From positions 1 through 16,264 of the forward strand of contig JAIXVS010000354.1 of assembly GCA_027482795.1 (NCBI GenBank): a stretch of 16,264 nucleotides of DNA, given 5' to 3'. This document shows, one piece after another, positions 1-6,553 of the stretch. This stretch comes from Rhodobacter sp. (lineage in GTDB: Bacteria > Pseudomonadota > Alphaproteobacteria > Rhodobacterales > Rhodobacteraceae). The position numbers and the translations under genes are program-made. Positions within the stretch are counted from its first letter, which is position 1. Each line of letters starts with the position of its first letter. The notes beneath the pieces were generated by a model. The model was given only the letters and a program-made list of their open reading frames with translations, was not told the DNA's origin and did no database searches.

Positions 1-553
1 CGAGATTGAGGTGCTGGGCTATCGCGGCATGAAAGAATACGAATTGGCCTTTGATGGGTTTGCCGTCAAACGCGAAAACCTTCTGGGCGGGGTCGAAGGG
101 CAGGGCTTTAAGCAGCTTATGCAAACATTTGAATCTGCACGCATTCAAACCGCCGCCCGCGCCGTGGGCGTGGCGCAATCGGCGCTGGAAGTGGCGCTGG
201 ACTATGCCCAATCGCGCAAACAATTTGGCAAGTCTTTGGTGCATTTCCCGCGCGTGGCCAGCAAATTGGCGATGATGGCGGTAGAAATTATGATCACCCG
301 CCAGTTGACCTATTTTTCGGCCCGCCAAAAAGATGCAGGCAAACGCTGCGATCTAGAGGCAGGTATGGCCAAACTGCTGGGCGCGCGGGTGGCTTGGGCG
401 GCGGCGGACAACGCACTGCAAATCCACGGCGGCAATGGCTTTGCGCTGGAATATAAAATTTCGCGCATCCTGTGCGATGCCCGCATTTTGAACATCTTTG
501 AAGGCGCGGCAGAAATTCAGGCCCAAGTGATCGCGCGCCGTCTTTTGGACTGA
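1..553 (+). CDS. mcd: acyl-CoA dehydrogenase, C-terminal part (probable (2S)-methylsuccinyl-CoA dehydrogenase)
   Basis: The frame is open to the left edge (first full codon at base 2), so only the last ~183 residues are present; the GTG at 11 is not a start. The visible part is the C-terminal helical domain of a flavin-dependent acyl-CoA dehydrogenase: an arginine-rich helix near ESARIQTAARAVG, the QIHGGNGF motif, and FEGAAEIQ near the end, whose Glu matches the catalytic base that abstracts the alpha proton. The ending VIARRLLD is typical. The detailed wording (GYRGMKEYE, FKQLMQTFESARIQ) fits, from memory, the Mcd branch, which oxidises (2S)-methylsuccinyl-CoA to mesaconyl-CoA in the ethylmalonyl-CoA pathway. 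Lying next to recO in a Rhodobacterales gene order supports this. Mcd is normally about 550 residues. Family assignment is firm; the substrate is inferred. The next gene begins 51 bases downstream on the same strand. Confidence 0.9.
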   Translation, partial: EIEVLGYRGMKEYELAFDGFAVKRENLLGGVEGQGFKQLMQTFESARIQTAARAVGVAQSALEVALDYAQSRKQFGKSLVHFPRVASKLAMMAVEIMITRQLTYFSARQKDAGKRCDLEAGMAKLLGARVAWAAADNALQIHGGNGFALEYKISRILCDARILNIFEGAAEIQAQVIARRLLD

Positions 554-561
554 CTTCCCAT

Positions 562-599
562 TTCGCCCTTTCTTACTTATAAGGCGAGTAAGGAAGGGG
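562..599 (+). promoter_or_regulatory. hairpin masking the ribosome binding site of the downstream reductase
   Basis: Bases 566-577 (CCCTTTCTTACT) pair with 587-598 (AGTAAGGAAGGG) as a 12-bp stem with one G-U pair and a 9-base loop. The right arm contains the purine-rich Shine-Dalgarno sequence (AGGAAGGGG) of the gene starting at ATG 605. A competing stem, TCGCC (563-567) with GGCGA (583-587), extendable by TT/AA across a bulged C, shares bases with the first fold and would leave the Shine-Dalgarno sequence free. No T-run follows, so it does not look like an intrinsic terminator. The pairing is read directly from the sequence; a regulatory role is inferred. Confidence 0.5.
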
Positions 600-604
600 A
601 CACG

Positions 605-1612
605 ATGGGCCAGACCGTTGTTCTGACAGGCATTTCAGGCTTTATTGCCAAGCATATCGCGCTAAAGGTTCTGGCAGCAGGGCACAGCGTGCGCGGCAGC
701 TTGCGCGATCTGTCGCGCGCTGGCGAAGTGCGCGCAGCCCTTGCCCCGCATCTAGATGGCAGCGCGCTTGATCGTTTGTCTTTTGTGCAGCTTGACCTGA
801 CGCGTGATGACAATTGGGCCCGCGCGATGGAGGGCGCAACGGCCCTTATTCACAGCGCATCACCCTTTCCCATTGCCACCCCCAAAGATGAAAACGATCT
901 GATCCGCCCCGCAGTCGAGGGGACCCAGCGCGCAATTGCGGCGGCTGGCGCAGCAGGGGTGCGCCGCGTCATCCTCACGTCATCTGTGGTGGCCATCATC
1001 GACACGTTCAAACGCGGGATGCAGGACGAAACCGATTGGTGCAATTTGGACGCCCCAGGCACCACCGCCTATGCCAAAAGCAAAACCATGGCCGAACGCG
1101 CGGCGTGGGATTTTTCGATTCCTCAAGGCATGGCTTTGACCACGATCAACCCAGGCCTTGTGATTGGCCCGCCGCTTGATGGGCATTATGGCAGTTCGAT
1201 CTCGATCGTAGCCCGCCTGCTGCGCGGGCGCGATCCGATGCTGCCAATGATTTCCTTTACCTGCGTTGATGTGCGCGATGTGGCCGAGGCGCATCTGCGC
1301 GCACTAGAACGCCCCGAAACGGCGGGTCGCCGCATACCTTGCACGGCGGGTGTCATGTCGATGCCCGATATGGCGCGCGTGCTAAAAGCAGCCTATCCCG
1401 CCCGCAAAATAGCGCGGCGCGTTGCCCCCAAATATGTGCTGCGGCTTTTGGCCATGTTCGACCCTGATATCCGCGCCATTCTGCCCAGCCTTGGGCAGGC
1501 GCATCATGTGTCCAACGCGCGGGCGCGCAAAGAATTGGATATGCGCTTTATCTCGCCCGAAGGGGCTTTGCGCGCCAGTGCTGAATGGCTGGTGGCCAAC
1601 GGGCGCGTCTAA
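605..1612 (+). CDS. NAD(P)-dependent reductase, extended SDR family (dihydroflavonol/aldehyde reductase-like)
   Basis: This 335-residue cytoplasmic oxidoreductase has an N-terminal Rossmann nucleotide-binding motif, TGISGFIA (8-15). The GxxGxxA spacing is the form common in the DFR/cinnamoyl-CoA-reductase branch of extended short-chain dehydrogenases. The catalytic set is visible: Ser in LTSS (124-127) and YAKSK at 156-160 (Tyr156, Lys160). INPGLVIGPP (181-190) is the usual substrate-domain entry. These enzymes reduce carbonyl groups of aldehydes, ketones or flavonoid-type compounds; the substrate cannot be told from sequence. The ATG at 605 is chosen because AGGAAGGGG lies just upstream, although that site is paired in a hairpin. 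It follows the acyl-CoA dehydrogenase by 51 bases and may share its transcript. Its stop codon overlaps that of the opposing MFS gene (bases 1609-1612). Confidence 0.88.
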   Translation: MGQTVVLTGISGFIAKHIALKVLAAGHSVRGSLRDLSRAGEVRAALAPHLDGSALDRLSFVQLDLTRDDNWARAMEGATALIHSASPFPIATPKDENDLIRPAVEGTQRAIAAAGAAGVRRVILTSSVVAIIDTFKRGMQDETDWCNLDAPGTTAYAKSKTMAERAAWDFSIPQGMALTTINPGLVIGPPLDGHYGSSISIVARLLRGRDPMLPMISFTCVDVRDVAEAHLRALERPETAGRRIPCTAGVMSMPDMARVLKAAYPARKIARRVAPKYVLRLLAMFDPDIRAILPSLGQAHHVSNARARKELDMRFISPEGALRASAEWLVANGRV

Positions 1613-2844
1613 CGCACCACCCCGCCATGCGAAGGGCGATCAGCCCCCAGACGCGGATGCACCTTGGCCGCCACTGCGTAAGATGCCGCAAACCCCAGCC
1701 CCGCCGCCGCAAAAATCCACGCCAGCGGCGCCACCCACAACACCGCCCAAGCCACGGCTGGCGTGGCAATTCCCGACACATCGCGAAAGCTGGAATAGAC
1801 AGCGGCCATTTCTGCCCGCTCGGATGGTTTGACCGACATCATAAACGGCAACCCCCCCACCACATCCAGCAGCACCAGCCCGAACGAGGCCAAGAACAAA
1901 CACCCCGCCGCAACCAATGGCCAAGGCGCGGTGACGGTGGCCAGCACAAAGAAAGCCGCCGTATAGGCTTGGGCCGCGCGCAGGCTGACGCGCACCGATC
2001 TGCGCCGCACCCATGCCGCCATAAAGGGCGAGATCAGCAGCGCAGCATTGGAAACCGACAACAGCGCGCCGCCCAGTTTATCGCCCAAACCCTGTTCGAT
2101 ACAAAAAACAGGCAGATACACCACGTAAACCCACCAGCCGCAGCTGCGGATCACCGCAAACAGCCAACCTGCAATCAGGCGCGGCTGGGCGAAAAACCGC
2201 CCCAAATAGGCCAGCGGGTTGGCAGCTGGCCCCACCGCGCGGGCAATCTGCCGCCCATTGCCCAGCCGCAGATACAGAAAAATCCCCATCTGCAATGCCG
2301 CAAGACTCGCCCCCACAAGAAACGGCAGCGGGTCCCAGACGTGGCGCATCCATACCCCGCTCAGCGGGCCAATCGCCCAAGGCAGGGCGGCATAGACCAT
2401 TTGCAGGCTTTGCGTGCGCCCCAGTTCGGCGCGCGGGACATAATCCAAAACATAGGCGTTCAGGCACACAAAGGTCGTGACAGTCGCCATGCCCATCACC
2501 AAAATGCCCAGCGAAACAGAGGCGGGCGTACCTGCCATAAACAGCCCCATCGCCATCAAATACAGCGCCGTGCCGCCGACATAGACCCATCGGCGCGGCC
2601 AAATATGGGTCATGCGCGGCACCAAAAGCCCCCACAGCAAGGTGACGACCCCAGCAATCAAGTAAACGGTCGACAGCACCTGCGCCGAGCCGAACGCATC
2701 ATAGACCGCAATCGGAATTGTCGAAATCAGCGTGCCACGCACCAGCGCATCCAAAGCGTTCAAAATGGCGAAATGCTGAAGTTTCGGCGCGGGATTAAGG
2801 CCCGCCGCGCGCTGCAACTCTGGGGACTGATACTTTAACGCCAT
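1609..2844 (-). CDS. MFS transporter
   Basis: This 411-residue inner-membrane protein has about twelve hydrophobic segments, a short cytoplasmic N-terminus, a basic loop after the second segment (VPRMTHIWPRRW) and a longer basic central loop (YLRLGNGRQIAR), as in major facilitator superfamily carriers. Such proteins move small solutes by proton-driven transport; nothing here identifies the substrate. I chose ATG 2844 (MALKYQ) over the TTG at 2859, which would add only MAGCG; a weak AGG lies about 9 bases upstream of the ATG. The gene lies 31 bases downstream of recO on the same strand and may be read through from it. Its TAG overlaps the TAA of the convergent reductase gene (shared CTAA), with no terminator hairpin visible between them. 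A 417-codon open frame on the other strand is a shadow of this gene. Confidence 0.85.
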   Translation of the reverse strand: MALKYQSPELQRAAGLNPAPKLQHFAILNALDALVRGTLISTIPIAVYDAFGSAQVLSTVYLIAGVVTLLWGLLVPRMTHIWPRRWVYVGGTALYLMAMGLFMAGTPASVSLGILVMGMATVTTFVCLNAYVLDYVPRAELGRTQSLQMVYAALPWAIGPLSGVWMRHVWDPLPFLVGASLAALQMGIFLYLRLGNGRQIARAVGPAANPLAYLGRFFAQPRLIAGWLFAVIRSCGWWVYVVYLPVFCIEQGLGDKLGGALLSVSNAALLISPFMAAWVRRRSVRVSLRAAQAYTAAFFVLATVTAPWPLVAAGCLFLASFGLVLLDVVGGLPFMMSVKPSERAEMAAVYSSFRDVSGIATPAVAWAVLWVAPLAWIFAAAGLGFAASYAVAAKVHPRLGADRPSHGGVVR

Positions 2845-2875
2845 GCCGCAGCCTGCCAAGCCATGCGCGCCCCGT

Positions 2876-3619
2876 CTAAGTTATCTGCGACCCAGACTGC
2901 GACATTCGCGCCAACCTTTCGATCAGCCGCGCGCGCGCTTGGGGCAGATTGCGGCCATTCAAAACCGCCTCTAGCCCCCGTTCCAAAAAATGCCCCGTCA
3001 GGGCAAGCCCCTGCGCCAGTTCCGCAGGCGGCACAGGCCCCTGCCCCAGCAGGCCCGCAGGCAAGGGCAGCAGGCGGTCTGCCCACTCCCCCGCCCCTGC
3101 GCGGCTAACCGCACGGCCCGATTTTGGGCTGACAAAGGCCAAATCCTCGCGCGCGCCCGTCACGGCGCAGGCCGTCAGATCCAGACCAAACCCCAAAACT
3201 TCCAGCAAATCACGCTCCCACCGCAGATAGTCTGGCGGCCAATCGCGCCCCGCCTCCATGCCGTCCAGCAGGGCCATGGTTTGCCCGTAAAACGCCCCCA
3301 AAGGCTGACGTTCGGCCAGCGCCACGCGCAAGAGGGCGCAAACCGCGTTCAGCCCCGCCAAGGCAAGCGGATCGCCCATAATCCCCGCCCTTGCGCGGAC
3401 AGGCTCTAGCGTAAAGGCCCCCATATGCTCGCCCAAACGCGCGCGCCATGTCACAGCCACCTGCGCGCCCGCCTGCACATGGGCGGCCATACGGCGCGAG
3501 GCACCGCCGCGCACCACGCCTGCATGGCGGCCATGCAGGGCGGTCAAAACTTCGATGATCGTGGCGCTTTCGCCATGCGGGCGCATGGACAATATCGCGC
3601 CTTCACTTTGCCATTCCAT
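2876..3619 (-). CDS. recO: DNA repair protein RecO
   Basis: RecO (247 residues) anneals complementary single strands and, with RecR, helps load RecA on SSB-coated DNA in the RecF pathway. The N-terminal OB-fold is recognisable (MEWQSEGAILSMRPHGESA, then HAGVVRGGASRR near residues 33-43), followed by the all-helical domain with DYLRWERDLLEVLGFGLDL and CAVTGAREDLAFVSPKSG in the centre. This central segment corresponds to the zinc-finger region of some RecO proteins but keeps one Cys only, so zinc binding is not expected. The ATG at 3619 gives a normal family start and length. It lies 27 bases downstream of the DUF1491 gene and upstream of the MFS gene, all on one strand. The era-DUF1491-recO order is common in Rhodobacterales. 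Confidence 0.95.
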   Translation of the reverse strand: MEWQSEGAILSMRPHGESATIIEVLTALHGRHAGVVRGGASRRMAAHVQAGAQVAVTWRARLGEHMGAFTLEPVRARAGIMGDPLALAGLNAVCALLRVALAERQPLGAFYGQTMALLDGMEAGRDWPPDYLRWERDLLEVLGFGLDLTACAVTGAREDLAFVSPKSGRAVSRAGAGEWADRLLPLPAGLLGQGPVPPAELAQGLALTGHFLERGLEAVLNGRNLPQARARLIERLARMSQSGSQIT

Positions 3620-3646
3620 AGGGCCAGTGTTGCGCGGCTGCGCGCG

Positions 3647-3982
3647 CTAGTCCAGCCCCTGCTCATCCAGCAAATGCCGCCCCGCGCGATCTTCAATCTC
3701 GATCACCCAAAGATCGGGGTCGCGCGCGCGGGCGCGGGATAGAATCGCATCCATCTCGCCGTCGGTCCCCTCGGCCAAAATGCTCCAAATACGGCGGTCT
3801 TGTTCCAGATCAAAGCGGCGTTCATACAGGCGCGCCTCCCCGTCCATCGTGGCCACTTTCACCACCACCGCCCCTGCCGTGCCGTCACCCTTGGCCATGA
3901 CATAGGCGGCCATCCCAGCCAGCCGCAAACGGTTCAAATAGGCCGAAACCCACAGCCCTGCCGTCAGGCGCGCGCCGCTCAT
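3647..3982 (-). CDS. DUF1491 family protein
   Basis: This small protein of 111 residues contains the typical DUF1491 pattern: LTAGLWVSAYLNRLRL near the N-terminus, a central GTAGAVVVKV strand, LYERRF, and WVIEIEDRAGRHLLDE at the C-terminus. The family is found mainly in alphaproteobacteria between era and recO and has no established function. There is no signal peptide or membrane segment, so it is probably cytoplasmic. The start is ATG 3982; no strong Shine-Dalgarno sequence is visible, so initiation may depend on upstream translation. It lies 78 bases downstream of the era stop codon and 27 bases upstream of recO, consistent with one transcript. Confidence 0.85.
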   Translation of the reverse strand: MSGARLTAGLWVSAYLNRLRLAGMAAYVMAKGDGTAGAVVVKVATMDGEARLYERRFDLEQDRRIWSILAEGTDGEMDAILSRARARDPDLWVIEIEDRAGRHLLDEQGLD

Positions 3983-4060
3983 GCGGCTTTCATTTTGGCA
4001 AAAATACCTGCCGCGCAGCGTCTGCCCTGTGCCGCGCGCGCGGTCGGTAGATGTGCGCCT

Positions 4061-4993
4061 TTAGGCATCGCCATCGCGAAACTCCAGCCCCATTTCCTTA
4101 AATCGTTCGGGCTCTTCCAGCCAATTGGGCCGCACTTTGACCTGCAAAAACAAATGCACGGTGCGCCCCAGAAATTCGGAAATTTCCGCGCGGGCCGATT
4201 GGCCGATGGCCTTAATCGTCTCGCCCTTATTGCCCAGAACAATGCCCTTGTGCCCATCGCGGGCCACATAAACCACTTGGTCAATGCGGGTTGTGCCATC
4301 GGGTTTGTCTTCCCACGCCTCGGTTTCCACGGTCAACTGATAGGGCAATTCTTCGTGCAAACGCAGGGTCAGCTTTTCGCGCGTCATCTCGGCGGCAATC
4401 ATCCGCATGGGCATATCGGCAAGCTGATCTTCGGGGTAAAACCACGCGCCCGCAGGCACCGTTGCTGCAAGCCATTCCTTTAAATCCTGCACGCCGTACC
4501 CCTTTTCGGCAGAAATCATAAAGGTTTTCACAAAGCCATACGCCTCGTTCAGGCGTTCCGTCAGGGCCAGCAACACCTCGGCCTTGACGCGGTCAATTTT
4601 GTTGATGGCCAGCGCCACGGGCCTACCTTGGGGGATTTGGTCGCGCATCCGTTCGATGATGGTGCCGACCCCTTCGGTTAGCCCGCGCTGCGCCTCGATC
4701 AGCAGCACAATCACATCGGCATCCGCCGCCCCGCCCCATGCCGCCTTGACCATAGCCCTGTCCAAACGGCGGCGCGGGCGAAACAGGCCAGGCGTGTCAA
4801 CAAACACAATCTGGCTTGCCCCCTCCATCGCCACACCGCGAATGCGCGTGCGCGTGGTCTGCACCTTATGGGTGACAATCGACACTTTCGCCCCGACCAT
4901 ACGGTTCAAAAGCGTCGACTTGCCCGCATTCGGCTCGCCAATCAGCGCCACAAATCCTGCGCGGGTGGGGGTGGCGTTTGGAGTATCGGACAT
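4061..4993 (-). CDS. era: GTPase Era
   Basis: Era (310 residues) is an essential GTPase that binds the 3' end of 16S rRNA and assists maturation of the 30S subunit. All G motifs are present: GEPNAGKS (19-26), DTPG (66-69), NKID (131-134) and SAEKG (161-165). The C-terminal KH RNA-binding domain carries GNKG (254-257) followed by the usual VHLFLQVKVRPNW. The start is ATG 4993 with AAGAGG 5 bases upstream; a longer open frame to 5059 has no support. In related genomes era usually follows rnc directly. Here a nuclease gene on the opposite strand and a small CcdA-like gene lie between them, so era probably needs its own promoter in 4994-5132. DUF1491 and recO follow downstream. Confidence 0.97.
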   Translation of the reverse strand: MSDTPNATPTRAGFVALIGEPNAGKSTLLNRMVGAKVSIVTHKVQTTRTRIRGVAMEGASQIVFVDTPGLFRPRRRLDRAMVKAAWGGAADADVIVLLIEAQRGLTEGVGTIIERMRDQIPQGRPVALAINKIDRVKAEVLLALTERLNEAYGFVKTFMISAEKGYGVQDLKEWLAATVPAGAWFYPEDQLADMPMRMIAAEMTREKLTLRLHEELPYQLTVETEAWEDKPDGTTRIDQVVYVARDGHKGIVLGNKGETIKAIGQSARAEISEFLGRTVHLFLQVKVRPNWLEEPERFKEMGLEFRDGDA

Positions 4994-5049
4994 CAGAACC
5001 TCTTGGTGACAAGCCTGCCGCATACTGCAATACGCGCTACAACTCCAGA

Positions 5050-5079
5050 TCAATTGCAAATTGGGTGATTTGGAATTGA
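5050..5079. repeat. 30-bp imperfect dyad between era and the nuclease gene
   Basis: TCAATT-G-CAAAT (5050-5061) and ATTTG-G-AATTGA (5068-5079) form 12-base arms with a single G/G mismatch around the 6-base centre TGGGTG. The dyad is AT-rich, lies in the divergent intergenic region, and its right end overlaps a TTGACA hexamer (5076-5081). It has the look of an operator for a dimeric regulator, or a hairpin. It also contains the TTG at 5061, an unlikely start for the nuclease. The symmetry is seen; the function is inferred. Confidence 0.45.
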
Positions 5080-5104
5080 CAGGATTATCGGCTCAATCCA
5101 GCAT
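5076..5104 (+). promoter_or_regulatory. candidate promoter of the nuclease gene
   Basis: A perfect -35 hexamer TTGACA (5076-5081) is followed after 17 bases by a weak -10 hexamer, CAGCAT (5099-5104). Transcription would then begin near 5111 and leave a leader of about 20 bases before ATG 5133. The -35 overlaps the 30-bp dyad, so a bound regulator could block it. The -10 match is poor. Confidence 0.3.
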
Positions 5105-5132
5105 TGTGCGAAATTGTGTAGGGTTTAAGGAA

Positions 5133-5666
5133 ATGGGAATTCTTTCTCGCATGATTCGTTCTGCCTTGGGCATTCCATCGCGCAGACAAGTTATGAGGGC
5201 CATTCTAAATCCGGCACCAGCCTCGACACGCAGACCGTCCTACAAAGCAACCACGTCGGGTGAGGGCACAGAATTAACAACGCAACTAAGCGGGACGTGC
5301 TTCGTTGTTGATGGCGATACAATTGTCATTGGCACTTATAGCATCCGCCTTTCGGGCATCGATGCGCCTGAGTTGGACCATCCTTACGGGAAGAATGCCA
5401 AGTGGCATTTAGTCAATTTGACCAAGGGCAACAGAATAACGGCGGTTTTTCATGGCGATCAAACCTATGCCCGCGAGGTGGCAACCTGCTATCTTCCCGA
5501 TGGGCGCGATTTGTCGGCGGAAATGGTCAAGGCAGGGATGGCGATTGACTGGCCCAAGTTTTCGGGCGGCAAATATCGCCACCTTGAAACGCCCGAAGCG
5601 CGCAAACTACTGTGGCGGGCGGATGCTCGGCAAAAGGGGCGCTTGCCACCAAAGGCGAACACTTAA
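5133..5666 (+). CDS. thermonuclease (staphylococcal nuclease-like) family protein
   Basis: This 177-residue protein carries one SNase domain from about residue 52. The key residues match S. aureus nuclease: Asp in VVDGDT (58-63), Arg72 in SIRLSGIDAPE, Asp77 and Glu80 in the same motif, and Arg114 in YAREVA. It should be a calcium-dependent phosphodiesterase cutting DNA or RNA. The first ~50 residues are basic and Ser/Pro-rich (RR at 17-18 and 33-34) without a convincing signal peptide, so location is uncertain. ATG 5133 is preferred, with AAGG unusually close to it; ATG 5151 is possible. A TTG at 5061 lies in the dyad and upstream of the candidate transcription start, so I reject it. By eye the GC content is about 50%, lower than its neighbours, and it splits the usual rnc-era pair on the opposite strand, which suggests acquisition. 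Confidence 0.85.
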   Translation: MGILSRMIRSALGIPSRRQVMRAILNPAPASTRRPSYKATTSGEGTELTTQLSGTCFVVDGDTIVIGTYSIRLSGIDAPELDHPYGKNAKWHLVNLTKGNRITAVFHGDQTYAREVATCYLPDGRDLSAEMVKAGMAIDWPKFSGGKYRHLETPEARKLLWRADARQKGRLPPKANT

Positions 5667-5696
5667 CCGCGAGTCCATTGCCGCTTAAGGATTCAA

Positions 5697-5870
5697 TCAA
5701 AACTGCCGAAATCGCGCTAGCGGCAGTCCATTTTCGTTGATCCGTGCGTTATAGGCCAAAATCGCGGCACGATTTTCGGTCAGCCATTCTTCGGCGCTCG
5801 GCTTTGATTGCGGGTGCGCGGGCGGGGCCGTTTCCGTGCCGCTGGTCTGGTTGGAATCAACTTTGCTCAT
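5697..5870 (-). CDS. 57-residue protein resembling the C-terminal tail of CcdA-family antitoxins
   Basis: Starting 2 bases after the rnc stop codon, ATG 5870 opens a 57-codon gene with a very good Shine-Dalgarno sequence (GGAGGGG) inside the end of rnc, so it is probably translated together with rnc. Residues 27-57 show a Glu-Trp pair, an EN pair, an AYN pair and the ending GLPLARFRQF. This pattern (EWxxEN...AYNxxI...RxF) is that of the toxin-binding tail of CcdA antitoxins. The ribbon-helix-helix DNA-binding domain that normally precedes it is missing; residues 1-25 are a low-complexity Ser/Thr/Pro stretch. No CcdB-like gene of about 100 codons is adjacent. It could be an orphan antitoxin remnant, an anti-addiction protein acting on CcdB elsewhere, or an unrelated small partner protein. 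The coding call rests on the start signal and the ending; the function is unproven. Confidence 0.65.
   Translation of the reverse strand: MSKVDSNQTSGTETAPPAHPQSKPSAEEWLTENRAAILAYNARINENGLPLARFRQF
5702..5727 (-). terminator. possible terminator after the CcdA-like microgene
   Basis: ACTGCCG (5702-5708) and CGGCAGT (5721-5727) form a 7-bp inverted repeat with a 12-base loop. Read on the minus strand, the stem is followed at once by TTTTGATT, overlapping the TGA stop codon at 5697-5699. On the plus strand it lies 35 bases past the nuclease stop codon and is followed by CCATTTT, so it might serve both converging genes. The T-run is short, so strength is doubtful. Confidence 0.4.
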
Positions 5871-5872
5871 TG

Positions 5873-6553
5873 CTACCCCTCCACCCTTGCCAGCAGCGCC
5901 TTTGCTGCCATTTGTTCGGCGATGCGCTTCGATCCTGCCTCGGCCTGTTCGGCCTCGCCGTTTTCAAGGCGCACTTCGACCGTGAAGATGGGTTGATGAT
6001 CGGGGCCTGAACGGCCAAGTTCGGTATAGATGGGCGTGGCCATGCCGCGCCCCTGCGCCCATTCTTGCAAACTGGATTTCGCATCGCGCGCGTCTTGCGC
6101 CACTGCGCCAATCCGCGCGCCCCACAGGCGCAGCACCAGTGCGCGCGCGGCATCAAAGCCTGCGTCCATATACACGGCGGCAATCACCGCCTCCATCGCA
6201 TCGCCCAGCAGCGCATCGCGCCGCCGCCCGCCCGACATCATTTCCGAACGGCCCAGTTTCAGCACCTCGCCCAGCCCAATTTCGCGGGCGACATCGGCGT
6301 TGGTTTCTTTGCGCACCATCGCGTTAAAGCGCGGGGCAAGCTGGCCTTCGCTGGCATTCGGATCGGCTTTCAGCAGCGCTTCAGCCATCACAAGACCCAA
6401 AATGCGGTCGCCCAAAAACTCCAACCGTTCATTATCGGGGCGCGTGGGGCTGGACAGCGAGGCGTGGGTGACAGCGCGCACCAGCAATGCAGGCTGGGCA
6501 AATTCATGGCCAATGCGCCGCGCAAAACCCAAAAGATCTGCCGAAAGCTTCAT
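5873..6553 (-). CDS. rnc: ribonuclease III
   Basis: RNase III (226 residues) cuts double-stranded RNA, including the rRNA precursor. The family signature NERLEFLGD is at 41-49, with metal-binding residues Glu45, Asp49, Asp118 and Glu121 (GDAMEAVIAAVY). A C-terminal double-stranded RNA-binding domain follows from about residue 155 (SSLQEWAQGRG to MAAKALLARV). The start is ATG 6553, whose A is also the last base of the TGA of the upstream signal peptidase gene, so the two are translationally coupled. An upstream in-frame extension to 6595 lies wholly inside that gene and is rejected. Downstream, the small CcdA-like gene begins 2 bases after the stop. The usual neighbour era is displaced by about 900 bases. 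Confidence 0.97.
   Translation of the reverse strand: MKLSADLLGFARRIGHEFAQPALLVRAVTHASLSSPTRPDNERLEFLGDRILGLVMAEALLKADPNASEGQLAPRFNAMVRKETNADVAREIGLGEVLKLGRSEMMSGGRRRDALLGDAMEAVIAAVYMDAGFDAARALVLRLWGARIGAVAQDARDAKSSLQEWAQGRGMATPIYTELGRSGPDHQPIFTVEVRLENGEAEQAEAGSKRIAEQMAAKALLARVEG

Noticed and set aside
1585..2838. A 417-codon open frame on the plus strand opposite the MFS gene
   Set aside because: Its product is dominated by Arg, His, Gln and Pro with no domain, and it mirrors the MFS codons. It is a shadow frame caused by high GC at third positions.
3979..4299. A 106-codon minus-strand frame crossing the end of era, as a possible frameshifted era extension
   Set aside because: Era is complete with its normal C-terminal KH domain in the main frame, and no slippery site is evident. 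The frame is a shadow that happens to end at the DUF1491 start.
5061..5132. TTG 5061 as the start of the nuclease gene
   Set aside because: The codon lies inside the 30-bp dyad and upstream of the candidate promoter's transcription start, lacks a ribosome site, and the added residues show no signal peptide or domain.
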